From Arbacia lixula (lineage: Eukaryota > Echinodermata > Echinoidea > Arbacioida > Arbaciidae), in the NCBI GenBank assembly GCA_963669155.1, contig OZ022584.1, positions 4,891,224 to 4,955,223 on the forward strand: a stretch of DNA of 64,000 nucleotides, read 5' to 3'. This document shows, one piece after another, positions 1 through 12,456 of the stretch. Positions within the stretch are counted from its first letter, which is position 1. Every line of letters begins with the position of its first letter. Made by a program: the position numbers and the translations under genes. The notes beneath the pieces were generated by a model that did no database searches, was not told the origin of the DNA, and saw only the letters and a program-made list of their open reading frames with translations.

Positions 1-1958
1 ACAAAGTAGCTCACGCAATTGATGACGTTTCCCATACCATCGGTGTTTTTCTCGACTTTTCTAAGGCGTTTGATACGATTGACCACGACATTCTTCTTTA
101 TAAATTAAGTCATTACGGTATCCGTGGGAAGGCTCTAGATTGGTTTAGGGATTACCTTACTGATCGAAAACAATATGTAAATATCAATGGACAAGAATCT
201 AGTTTGAAATTAATTTCTTGTGGTGTCCCCCAGGGTTCCCTCTTAGGCCCATTGTTGTTCATTTTGTATATCAATGACCTTCAAAATTCGTCACAAATCC
301 TTTCTTTTATATGCTTTGCAGATGACACCAATTTATTTTTCTCACATCGCAACCCTAACACGCTCACACTTATATTAAACAATGAATTAACCCATGTACA
401 GTCTTGGATCCATGCAAACAAATTATCGTTGAATATTGACAAAACACATTATATGTTATTTAGCAATTCATTGCAAGTTATTCCAAATGATATAATTATT
501 AATGATATCAATTTGAAACAGGTAGACAGTACTAAGTTCTTAGGACTTCATATTGATAGCGATTTATCCTGGAAAACTCATATTAATTTTTTATGCAAAA
601 TATTATCCAGGAACACAGGAATTCTAAACAAGCTAAAACATTTCTTTCCCTCTCACATATTACAAACTATATATTCAACTTTAATTTCTCCATATCTTAA
701 CTATGGAATTTTAGCTTGGGGAAATTCATCAAAGCTTTTGCTCGATTCTCTTTTTGTTCTACAAAAACGTGCAATAAGAATTGTTAACCACGCCGAGTAT
801 TTATCTCACACAATTGATCTTTTCAGAAATAACAAAGTTTTGAAATTGATTGACTTGTTTAACTATAATGTTGGTATTTTTATGCATAAACTTTCCACTA
901 ATGAGCTTCCTGAAGTCTTCCTTCAAATGTTCACTAGAAATAACTCTGTTCATAACTATCCAACCCGGCAACATGATGCTTATCACCTTCCACGTACTCG
1001 AACAATTTTTGCACAAAAAACAATTATGTTTACAGGGCCCAAATACTGGAATGATCTCCCCCAAGATTTCAGTGGTTGTGTATCATTATATCCATTCAAA
1101 CGTAAACTTAGAATGCATCTATTGAATAGTTACTCTACGTAAGCTCATTGAGATTCTAAACTTTTGTGTATAATGTTCATTTCCATGTGTAATTTACATA
1201 ATGCCTTGCTGTTGCACGCTTCCGAAATCCTGCCCGATACTGTTTTTCACTCGTTCTCTATATATGCTCATGATTTCGTAAGCGCGGCAGCAGCAGGCAT
1301 TGTTCTTAGCACCTCATTGCAGCTGGCTGGTGGCTACTCAATACATAGTAGGCCGATAACGCTAAAACATTCCAATGTTACGAACTGTTATTCATATCAA
1401 TCTGAACTTAATTTGACTGTTGTTCATCCGATATACATATAGTTGTAGTACGCAGACTGGATTCCTTAGGTATTGTAATTTATGCGTTTGCATAATATCT
1501 CGACACGTTGTATCATATGAAGACAGCATCAAAAACTCAATCGGATAATTATTGACGTGCTCTTGATTGTTTATTCAAGCTATTAAGTATGTGTAAAAAT
1601 CTCCTTGCATTCTCATAGCCCTAAATTCACAGGTTAAATCTTGTTCACTTATATATGAGAAGTATCTGTTTTACGTCCTCGAAGAATTTGTGTTATTTCT
1701 TGTTTTAGTTTGGTCCTAAGTTGCATCCGTACTCTATATCTATTTATATATACACCAATTTTACCGGGACTTACGCCTATCAAGCTTGCTTCTAGTAGGT
1801 CCCATCATATTTCTCTCTCAATTTCCATCTTATCATATATTGTATATTTATGTTGTATTAAGTTGTACATCCAAGTTGGATATTGTATATTATTTTGTTT
1901 TGCACATTGTATTCATCGAGAAGTATGAAAATAAATTGAAATTGAAATTGAAATTGAA
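1..1958 (+). mobile_element. CR1/Daphne-like LINE, 3' half
   Basis: The left edge cuts into a non-LTR retrotransposon. An uninterrupted reverse transcriptase frame runs from base 3 to the stop at 1140-1142. It is followed by about 800 bases of A/T-rich 3' UTR, and the element ends in tandem GAAATT units at about 1930-1958. A short simple-repeat tail in place of poly(A) is typical of CR1-group LINEs. The 5' part (endonuclease, ORF1) lies outside the window. The clade is assigned from the protein's general look and is uncertain; the LINE identity is secure. Confidence 0.9.
3..1142 (+). CDS. LINE reverse transcriptase, C-terminal 379 codons
   Basis: Reverse transcriptase of a non-LTR element, which copies element RNA at a nicked genomic site. 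The frame is open from base 3, before the first in-frame ATG at 204, so the start is off-window. Motif A (LDFSKAFDTIDH, about 57-92), motif B (GVPQGSLLGP, about 222-251) and the catalytic motif C (FADDTNLF, about 318-341) are all intact. The C-terminal part has the CR1-type tail: YLNYGILAWGN, LQKRAIRIV, a YPTRQ stretch, LPRTRT and GPKYWNDLP. No stop or frameshift is seen, suggesting a recent copy. It could also be read as a jockey-type RT, the usual automated label for such proteins. Confidence 0.88.
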   Translation, partial: KVAHAIDDVSHTIGVFLDFSKAFDTIDHDILLYKLSHYGIRGKALDWFRDYLTDRKQYVNINGQESSLKLISCGVPQGSLLGPLLFILYINDLQNSSQILSFICFADDTNLFFSHRNPNTLTLILNNELTHVQSWIHANKLSLNIDKTHYMLFSNSLQVIPNDIIINDINLKQVDSTKFLGLHIDSDLSWKTHINFLCKILSRNTGILNKLKHFFPSHILQTIYSTLISPYLNYGILAWGNSSKLLLDSLFVLQKRAIRIVNHAEYLSHTIDLFRNNKVLKLIDLFNYNVGIFMHKLSTNELPEVFLQMFTRNNSVHNYPTRQHDAYHLPRTRTIFAQKTIMFTGPKYWNDLPQDFSGCVSLYPFKRKLRMHLLNSYST

Positions 1959-2888
1959 CAGGTCTCCAGGGGAAAAACTTGCTGTTATCATGTAAAAACA
2001 GTCCGTCTTACCTGCTCTACATATCTATCATCGTTGTGATAATTGGACGAAATGCTGACCAAATGTATTTTTGTATAGTCGGCATATTCAAACTCCACCT
2101 TAGGTACTACATCTCAACACTAGAATGGCAGATCGACAGTGGAGTTGAGTACTAAGCATTACAAATAAAACCAAGCAAAGAGTTCGCATCTTTGCGCATC
2201 TCATGAGCGTCTCAACTTTTGACCACACACTATATGTGGCTCATCTGCGCACAAGAAACTTGCAGAATTTGATGCTCAAAAGTCATTGACCCTCCTACGA
2301 GGCATCTTTCTATTTCTGATTGTCTTTCTTTCTTAAGTTTGTCTAGAGGGGGGGGGGGGCGGAAAATGATTTTGCAAAGATCTTCGCCAACATAATCATT
2401 CGTATTTACGTGTATCGCCTGTCAAGCGTGATATTATCGCTCGCTCGCTCTACCTCTCCATCAATCGCTAGACCACCTGGGTTTGCTTTAAGCGACTCTT
2501 GGTTGACGTTAAAGGCTATCGCATACGACACAATTTTGTCACGATTCTGCAGTCGTAAGATCCTACGACTGGAAATGTGACGTCATTATCTTGCACAGAA
2601 TCCAATGGCCGGGTCCTGCAATTCAGCCAGTCGCAGTGTCGGGCGATTGATGGGATCGTGTGGTGTTGGGTAGGCTTTAGAGTAGCTTCTCGCCTTGTCG
2701 AGAGAAAACACGACCTTCACATTGAGACATCGGCTCCGTCCTTACCACGGATGCCTGTTTCATACCTCATGCAGATACATTCCCGCCAAAATAGTTTGCA
2801 GTCTCCGGGTCTCTATCGCCGCGGCCACAGCAGACAAACTGACAATTTACCATTTTCGTTATGTATGCAAATAATGTTGACGTCGTTC
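1959..2888. other. intergenic, no gene seen
   Basis: I see no supportable coding exon or RNA gene. There is a G12 run near 2348. The open frames here lack codon structure or family resemblance. Confidence 0.5.
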
Positions 2889-3082
2889 AAACAATACGTT
2901 ACTAATGGTAACCCAAAAGCTTGTCCGAGGTTTGTCGAAGTAGCAACAATGAATAGATTTAATAGATTAATGGAGTGCGTTCCATCCCTTGAAACTGAAT
3001 CACGAAATGTGAATGCAAATAACGCGTCACTAGGCAGTTAGGAGGAAAGTTGTGAATACATTACGAAAACGGCTTATTGATA
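2889..3082 (+). repeat. copy of the core of the 45.2-45.7 kb MITE
   Basis: This stretch aligns, with small indels, to about 45383-45567, the interior of the TTAA-flanked inverted-repeat element at 45181-45742. Shared blocks include AATACGTTAC, AAAGCTTGTC, AAATAACGCGT-like sequence and GAAAGTTGTGAATACATTAC. The long terminal arms of the other copy are not recognisable here, so this is a fragment or a separate related repeat. It explains why an open frame (2577-3041) crosses it without being a gene. Confidence 0.6.
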
Positions 3083-4840
3083 TTAACTAACATCCCTCAA
3101 CCGTGTACATTGAATCGTAGACCTAGAGCTAACAAAATGTAATCTATTTTGAAGAATAGTTCCATTATCTATGTATCTATACTCTCATTACCTTTGAATT
3201 GTTGCAACGTCATTGGCTGATGATATTTTGTGTGTGTTTGCTTCAATTTTGCATTATTAACTTTCATTGTTCAGATTTGAACCTATTTTCTGAACCAAAC
3301 ACACAAATATACATCGAAAATGCAATGTCAAGTTAATATTCTGGCATCAGTTTTCATGTATTCAAGTTGGAGAAAAAGTTAAATTTCCTCCCAATGAAAA
3401 AGGTTTCCGTGGTTACTATTGATTTAAGCAATGTAACCGAAAGAAGAATAGCGTAATGGTGTTGACGCCTAGCATGTAGAGAAGTAATTATCGGGCTGAA
3501 AATATTTGCCTTGAGTTCATGAGCGTGCCGAGAATGCACGTAAGTCTCACTAAAAAGATGAAATAAACACCGTTATTCGCTGGTCTGGATCCAATCAAAA
3601 TATGTTATATACTAATTGACAGCCGTAGCGAGACCACATGGGGAAAGGATTATGATCCATATGATTGTAACCGCGTGGCTTTTGCGGTCTGAATGTGTTC
3701 GAAAGTCAAAGACCCCCACGCCACTGTCGGCCGCTAATTAGCGGCATGCAGTTTTCGAGAGAAAACCTTTCGGCAGTCTGGGTAGTGGTTTCGTGTTTTC
3801 GATTACCATGTTGTAATATCAATCTTGAGTAGAATCATAATCAGCTTCCCATCCCTTATTTAGGAAGAATAGACGAGAAGCCCCAAATTACAAAGAGCTG
3901 CGATGCAAATTGATCGTGACCACCAGGCTGTAGTGGTGGTGGAGGTGGTGCTGGCGGTGATTTTAGTGGAAGTGTTATAAACTCTGGATGACTTTTGCTG
4001 CTGGATTTGGATCAAAAGTGTATTGATACATATCTACTCTTTTCACGATCTGCTTTTTTTTTTTACCCCATTGGCGGGCCGAATGTCGTGAGAGAAAACA
4101 GCCTCCCAGAGTTTATCTCCATGTATTTTCTTAATCATGTTAATAGTATTTAAAAATACGTTCTACCAGGAACACATTCAAAGAACATTCAGCAGCCCAT
4201 TGCTAGGTTATTAATATCCGGTAGGAACCTCTATTTCTACGGTCATCAAAATGATGTCATTTATTTTAAAAAGATTCTTTCAATGATAAGTGTATTTCTA
4301 CCCAGATCTTTTGCACGATATATCATAGAGCATGCACAGGGCGATGGAAGTACCTTCACCGGGAAGAGAGAGGGAAGAATGGCATGAATGGAGGAACTAG
4401 GGACAATGTCATTACTAAAGTGCTAATGGACTTGACAGGTGTTGAGAAACGTACGTTTTCATAGGATTTGCAAGATTTCAAGTCCATCACTTAGTTTATC
4501 CGAAAATATGTCTGAATTCAAACAGTCAGCTTGCACAAAGAGTACAACTGTTCTTGCGAGAAAACAAAAACGATAATGAAGACTGACGGTGGTGTTTCGA
4601 AGAATGTGTTTTGGGAGATCATGGCGGGAACAGAGAAAATCTCAATCGAGATAGATTCTCGATCTGCATGATCTATTGCGGATCAGAGGGGTGAATTCTT
4701 GGTTCTATAACGATGTGCGTTTTTTTTTTTATTTTGTTGCTAGGGGTTGTTTATTCGGAAAATGATTATATACAAACAGTCTGAAGGGTCGTGAACTTCA
4801 CTGGTTTGACGACTTGTTCTGATTCACGATTTTTGAGCTG
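3083..4840. other. intergenic or 5' intron sequence, nothing recognised
   Basis: No exon could be supported. The missing first exons of the downstream ACE-like gene could lie here or further left, but I found no segment resembling the M2 N-terminal helices joined to a good splice donor. Confidence 0.4.
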
Positions 4841-4845
4841 TTGTC

Positions 4846-5015
4846 ATATCACGGAGGAGGGTCAAAAAAACAAACCATTGCACTGAGGAGGGGAAGGGGA
4901 GGTGGAGGAGGGGGAGGAGGAGGAGGAAGAGGAAGAGGAGGAGGGGAGGAAGAGGAGGAGGAGGAGGAGGGAGGAGGAGGAGGAGGAGGAGGAGGGGGAG
5001 GAGGAGGAGGAGGAG

Positions 5016-5056
<41 letters not shown>

Positions 5057-5480
5057 GGAGGAGGAGGAGGAGGAGGAGGAGGAGCAGGGGGGGAGGTGGA
5101 GGAGGAGAAGGAGGAGGAGGAGGAGGAGGGGGGAGAAGGAGGAGGAGAGGAAGGAGGAGGAGGGGAGGAGGAGGAGGGGAGGAGGAGGAGGAGGAGGAGG
5201 AGGAGGAGAACAAGAAAAGGAACATGTAGAGGAGGAACACAAAACAATATCATTAAGGGAAGAAGAGTTGCAGACGATGAGGATGGAGTTGAATGAGACT
5301 AAAAAGAATCAGCAAGAGGGAGTGATCCAGGAAAATGAGGGAAATAACTTTAAAAAATGATTATAAAAATGGGGCCGAAAAAAGGAGGAAGAAAAAGAAA
5401 AAGAAAAGGGAGAAAAGGGATAAATAGTGATAAGACATGGGAAAAGAGGATCAAATTAAAAAAAAGGAAAAGAAAAGAGA
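4846..5480 (+). repeat. (GGA)n polypurine tract with purine-rich tail
   Basis: About 4846-5215 is almost pure GGA/GAA/GGGA on the plus strand. Purine bias continues to about 5480 through AAAGAAAAGG-type sequence. The very long Gly/Glu or Pro/Ser/Leu open frames across it are artefacts of the repeat. The asymmetry of a polypurine strand this long is compatible with triplex (H-DNA) formation. Confidence 0.95.
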
Positions 5481-6715
5481 GGAAAAGGAAGATGATGAAG
5501 ATGGGTCGGTAAGAAACATATATGGATATAAAGAAGAAGAAGCAGCAGTAGCAGTTGTAGCATCTCAATGAGGAGGCGAAACATGCGAAAAAAATAAAAA
5601 GAATCAAACCATTGTAATAAAAAAAAGATGTTATAGACGTACAGAACGACTGTTCGATTGTGGTGAAATAATTACGGTGTTGTATGTGAGTGATACAAGT
5701 AAATGGAGAGGGCGATTGCAGTGATAATATAGTATACAGCAAGGCCTCTCTCACTCTTGCAGCTAAAAAATGCAAAAAGTTCCTCAGTGGAAGTATACCC
5801 CACTACCTCTCTCCCATACACCTGAATAGAAAACCTGTCTACGCTACTGGGCCATTTTATGTTTATTTGTGTTGATCACTTGTCGAAAAAGGCATACGAT
5901 TCAAAAAGCATAATTTGTATTTCAGTGAAATAAAAGCGAGACAGACGCGTTGACACAAACCCAGACAGTGAGATAATTTAGCAGATTAATGTTGTTTTTG
6001 CAAGATCTGAACCACAATCTCACGCTAAGTCAGCATAATATTAATTTCCGTGCCATGACCTTTACAACCTCGTTGTGGTTCCACAGCCTTACTTGTGTCT
6101 ACACCTCTTGTACTTTTTCCTCCATCCTGTCGTTCGTCGAAATGTATTATTACGTGGACACGGTATCTTTGAAAGTGTTTGTTCAAATAACCAATAACGC
6201 AGATCCGCTTGGGATTATTTGGACGAAAGGGAATATCTATGTCTTCTTCACTCATGAGTTTATACGAAACTCCCCCTTTCCGTAAACAGACTCGAGTTCA
6301 AATGAAAGTTCACCATTTTCTGTCAGCTTTCGTGACAAGTGTTTCCAGGTTTGCCCACCTCACTGAATGCCAATCGTACGAAGTGTTGTATGATATATTC
6401 TCTTATTTATCCATAAGCCCGGGATAGATCTTTCTGTTGGCAACAGTGTAATCACAAAGAGCGCCTTGTGATTACACTTTAAATAGATATGCACATCACT
6501 TATTTGTCATTATGAAATAAAACTACTTTCAACCAACACACATGCATAAATATACACACTCATTTTCTTTTTAGAAATCGTTATTTTGATTTCATTCAAA
6601 TACAATTACATGTATTACTTATATCACAACCTTCAATTGAAATATGCAACACCAAAGGAAATTAAATACAATTATTCATCAGTTCTAAACAAATTTACTT
6701 ACTCAGTGGAAGTAA
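5481..6715. other. no gene recognised
   Basis: A/T-rich sequence without recognisable exons, repeats or RNA genes. Short open frames at 5690-5875 and 5989-6285 show no family resemblance. Confidence 0.4.
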
Positions 6716-6805
6716 AGAAGAAGAAGAAGAAGAAGAAGAAGAAGAAGAAGAAGAAGAAGAAGAAGAAACAAATATGAATATGCAAATACATACACTACAC
6801 GCAAA

Positions 6806-6852
<47 letters not shown>
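6716..6852 (+). repeat. compound (GAA)n and (CA)n microsatellite
   Basis: About 18 AAG/GAA units at 6716-6770 are followed, after some 40 bases, by about 22 CA units at 6809-6852. Confidence 0.95.
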
Positions 6853-6856
<4 letters not shown>

Positions 6857-7355
6857 ACCATACACGCGTATACCCACCCACAGACATAGACACACATTCA
6901 CTAATATCACACACAAAGAAACAAATACCCATGTCCATCAACTGCAATTGAATTGTCAACAACTGATTCCTTGACATACTTGACAGAGCGTGTCAAAAGG
7001 GCAAAGATTGATACCCATCTATACAAACAAATTCACATGTTAGCTGCCGTTAATATTGATTCCTGCCAGAACATTGTCATATTCACAGTCAAATACTGTA
7101 CTCGCTATTCCAACAACAACAAAAACACAAACTAGTGTAAAATCCAACAAGTGGAAGAAGTTCTCCCACCTTAAAAAAACACTAGATTAGACCGATAGAC
7201 AATGTCGGACCAGTAAATCTCTCTCTTGAGGGATGGTGTTTAGAACTAAAGGCCTATGTAATAATGAGTATGACGGCACCACTACGGTATTGTATAGCTA
7301 GCATCCAGTCTTCGTTTGTCAGTTTTGTGAAAAAAAAAATGTTGTCCTTCTTCTC

Positions 7356-7811
7356 TTAAATGGATAATTTACCCTGAAATTATTTTTGTTTCAATACAAG
7401 CAGACATATGAAAGAAGAATAGTAATGAAGGTTTGATGAAAATCCGTCAACATGGTCAAAGGATAAGAAAGTTATGATCTTTTGAATTTTTAAGTGCGAC
7501 GTTCTCTCCCATGTGTGGTGTATGGGATTTTTTTTTCTCGAAAATGGGCATTTTCTCAAAACAATATGCATCCTTGTACCTGTGCATTTGATACGTTATC
7601 AGAAATACGTTTTGACATATATACCTGTATGAACAGGTAATAATTCCGTTGTCAAAAATAGAAAAAGACCAATTTATGTTATTATATTGTACACAACATA
7701 TACGAGAGCACCTCACACGTAACGTTACAAACTGAAAAATTTAAAAGATCATAACTTCCTTTTCCTTTGACCGATTCTCGTCACTTTCACTAATATGTTT
7801 ATTTCATGTTT
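7356..7811. mobile_element. MITE, TTAA-type family 1, right end lost
   Basis: The left end reads TTAAATGGATAATTTACCC followed by a GAAATTATTTTTGTTTC arm. The right half contains the inverse of the inner arm (ACTTTCACTAATATGTTTAT). It matches the complete copy at 21725-22180 in order: GAAAGAA, the GTCAAAGGATA-like block, then GAGGTGCTCTCCCAT-like sequence. The outer right arm is missing, and the element stops about 55 bases before an ACE-like exon. Confidence 0.75.
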
Positions 7812-7866
7812 CCGCTTGTCTTGGAACTTATCTTCAGAGCTATCCTTCTAATACCATTTTGTCTAG

Positions 7867-8909
7867 GGCTGAAGCGGATCATGGCAGAGAGTCGCAACCA
7901 GCATGAGCTACGATGGGCGTGGCAGGGGTGGAGGGAGGAGACAGGGGCGCAGAACAAGGCCGACTTCCAGAGATACGTGGAGCTGAGTAACGACGTCGCC
8001 AGGGGCAACGGTAAGATCAACATCTATCTCCTCGGACATGGCCCACCCTCAGCTAAAGACAGTGTCTCTTGTCAGATATCCAGGGCTTCTTCCCAAAGCA
8101 AGATATTAACACGGGAAATATATATAATAATAAACGAATTAAAAGTATAATAATTCATTAAAAAGATACGTAAAAAGGAATCTTTGAATCGTATTTTTGT
8201 ACAGTTTAAAATAAATAAGTGCAGCAATCATAAACCTATCTTTCTCATTGTGGTAGGTGTATATAGATTTGGTGAGGCATTGTCCACGTATTCCATTACC
8301 ACCACATGTTCTGTCCCACTTAGGTTTTGAAGATCACGGCGATTATTGGCGACGGCAGTACGATGTCGTCAACCTCGAAGAAACGATGTCGGATCTCCTC
8401 ATACAGCTACGCCCCCTGTACGAGAACCTACATGCCTTCATCCGCAGACGGCTATACCAGAGATACGGGTCCGACGTCATCGATCTCAACGGGCCTATTC
8501 CCGCCCACCTCCTCGGTAAGATTTTGGGGAAACCAGGAAACGTTGATCGCCTGAACGTGTTGTCGCAGAGACGTGGACGGGCTTGACTGGGAACGACAGG
8601 AAAGGAGACGGGTGGAGGTTAGACAATGTGTAAGAGATAGTGAGAGAGGGAGAGACGAGAGAGAGAAAATAGACAGACCGGCCGATAAAGAGAGACGGGA
8701 GAACAAAATAGAGAAAGAGAAGGAAGGATACATAGTAGAGATGGTAAAGGAGAGACAGGGATTGGGGAAGACGGGGATGGAATCAGGGATGCGCAGATGT
8801 AGAGGAAGGGAGACAGAAGGTGACAAAACCGGAGAGAGAGAGAGAGAGAGAGAGAGGACGTAGGAAGGGAGAGAGAACGAGAGAGGGAAAGACAAGAAGA
8901 CAAAGCGGA

Positions 8910-8966
<57 letters not shown>

Positions 8967-10721
8967 AGTGAGAGAACGATGTGGCAGAAACAAATGCTAG
9001 AGAATTTACACTAACGAATGGAGTGAGAGATGAGAGGAAGGGGAAAAGAATAATAAGCAAAGAAAGAATAGTGTAAACAAACATAGACTGGACGAATGTG
9101 GAGAGAGGTGGGGAGAACACATTGGGAGAAAGTGGTCGGATACCGGTTGAACATAGCTGATACAAGATACAATGTTATCTTATTTAGAATTCATTATTTT
9201 TTTGTTCATTTCCTTTACTCAGGCGGAATGTGGTCCCATTCCTGGTCGAATCTATTCGACGTCGCAAAACCTTTCAAGCAAGCAGATACCGGGGCAACCG
9301 AATACCTCCAAGAACAGGTACGTGGATGAGATCGGTCATTATATCGATGATGAAAATGCTCACGATGATGACGTTAATACAAACGACGAGGATGAAGATG
9401 ACGGTGATTGCTGTAAGGATAATACTTTGAGATGGAGGGGGCATAGGGGAGCAGGAGGAGAAGGAGGGTGGCAGCTACGATGAGGATGATGATGGGATGC
9501 GGTGGTGGCGGTGGCGGTGGTGGTGTGCATATTATGTGATCATTAATCTATTAACAATTGATATGAATTGAAGTTTATTAGCTCACAATCGTTTCTGCTC
9601 TGACATGTTTTACTATCCATCGACGTTCATGCTATCATTCATATGACCATAAACTAACGTCGTTTTCATTGCCTTTCCTTCCAAAACAAAAACGAAACAC
9701 ACCTTTCGTGATCATCGAGCAGGGCTATGAAGCACGTCAGATGTTCGAAACCGCCGATGAATTCTACGCGTCCATGGGTTTCGATGAGCTACCCGAGTCT
9801 TTCTGGCAGAACTCGGTGTTCGGCGTGGCCGAAGACTCCGGGCGAGATGTGTCTTGCGAGCCGATGGCTTGGGACTTCAGGAATGGCACCGATTATAGGT
9901 ACTGGTGGAAGTACATTTTTGACATTACACTGCATTAGGGAGCTTAAGACATGTGTGGATGTCGACGGCGTTCGGGTCCAATGACGTTATATTAAAGCTT
10001 TGCGCTTGCTCGAAATCTTGGTCCCCGTCCAGTACATGAATCGAGAACGCGTAAGCCGGGGATTTGCCGTCTTTCATGAATACTAGCACCAGTTCTCAAT
10101 ACTTGGGACATGGCCTCATATGGTCCATAATACGATCTAATAATCCATTGTTTCGTTAAATTTGGACCGGTCTTGAGATATTGCTATTTTTTTCTCCCCC
10201 AAAACATGATAATTCATGACGACCTCTTCCTCAAATCACAAGTGTCATTTAACAGAAAAGGAAATAGATCAAAAGAACCCCCTCCCCTCCCACAAATATA
10301 AGAATGTCTGTATCGATTGGGTTATTGAAATAAACAACAGTGTAATGTTTAAGTTGGTACTTTACACTTTCATATTTGCAGTGCCGGGTTTCTTGTAGAG
10401 GAAATAAAGAAAAGAGATATTAAAGTTTTATCGATTTTCCCCCCTTTTGTTACTGCCCATTGTTAGGGTAATGACTTGTACAACAGAAGTCACTATTGAA
10501 GGACTATCCAAGGCGAATAACCTGCTAGGCCACGCCCAGTATCAGCATCAATACAGAGGGCAGCCAATCACCTTCCGCCAACCAGCTAGTCCCGCCCTCT
10601 ATGAGGCCATCGCAGATTTGACGTCATCAGAAGTCTTTAGCCCCTCCTACCTACGGCAACTCGGCCTCCCATTGGATAGGCGAGATGATTCTAGTAAGGA
10701 TGCTTGTATCTCTCTCTCTCG

Positions 10722-10784
<63 letters not shown>

Positions 10785-10796
10785 CCCCCCCCCCTC

Positions 10797-10890
<94 letters not shown>

Positions 10891-11711
10891 CTCCCTTTCT
10901 TGCTTTATCTTATCACCATCTCTCCATATCTTCTTAACCATTCTCTCCCCATCACTCTCGTTATCTCATTTTCATATCGGCATAATATCAGTACAGGGCT
11001 TTTTTTTAAATCTGGAAATAATATGATAATCTTCTATTCATCATCATCTTCCTTTCTGATCCGCCACCAGAATTCCAACTGAATGCGTTGATGAAGACGG
11101 CGCTCGACTCTCTCGCCTTCTTGCCCTATGCCTATGCAGCCGACCAATGGCGATGGGGTGTCTTTAACGGGTCTATCACACCGGACCAATACAACTCAAA
11201 GTGGTGGCAACTTAGGTAAAGTATAGGAGGCTAATGTATACTTCACGCTTCGAGGGAAACTCTACCCTTAAATTAATGCAGAAACATATATTTTTAAAAT
11301 AAACGTTAAAAGAAAATCCGTCAAAGGATTCGAAAGCTACATTTTGTGTCGTCACGTGCGAGGTGCTCTCCCATATGTTATGTTTTATTTTTTATGAAAA
11401 TTTCCATTTTCTAAAACTAACTCAATTTCAGAATGGACTTCCCCTTTAACATGATTGTTGTATCTACCCGCACGTCTGTTTGTTTTTAGAGTTGTCTGTT
11501 TGCCTCCATGTGTGTACATGTAGGTATAAAGCCCTATAAAATAAATAGCTGGGATGTTGAACATCTCGTGTGTTTCACCATCATCCATATCTGGGCAGTA
11601 CGTCATAAGCCATTTTAGCGGCACATAATATTAGTGGTATTATTACTATTATTATTATTAGTAGTAGTAGTAGTAGTAGTGGTAGTAGCAGTAGTAGTAG
11701 TAGTTGTTGTT

Positions 11712-11771
<60 letters not shown>

Positions 11772-11796
11772 ATAGTAGTAGTAGTAGTATTAGTAG

Positions 11797-11844
<48 letters not shown>

Positions 11845-11869
11845 ATAATAATAATAATAATAATAATAA

Positions 11870-11909
<40 letters not shown>

Positions 11910-11910
11910 T

Positions 11911-11998
<88 letters not shown>

Positions 11999-12000
11999 GA

Positions 12001-12052
<52 letters not shown>

Positions 12053-12136
12053 TGGAGTAATAGTAGCAGTAGTAGTAGTTATAGTAGTAGAAGTAGTAGT
12101 AGTAGAGTAGTACTAGTAGTAGTAGTAGTAGTAGTG

Positions 12137-12218
<82 letters not shown>

Positions 12219-12372
12219 GTAGTAGTAGAAGTAGTAATAGTAGTACATGTATATGAAAACAGAATGCACGGAGGTCTATGGAAGAACAATCGGGACCCAA
12301 GAAATGTCCTCGTAATAGCAGCGTTCTCGCTATATCCGTGCTCGTTATAACGGGGTTTCCCAGTAGTAGTAA

Positions 12373-12456
<84 letters not shown>

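Noticed and set aside
4824-5360. Several overlapping long open frames (Gly-, Glu-, Pro- or Ser-rich)
   Set aside because: They are translations of the GGA microsatellite in all frames, with no start context or flanking exons.
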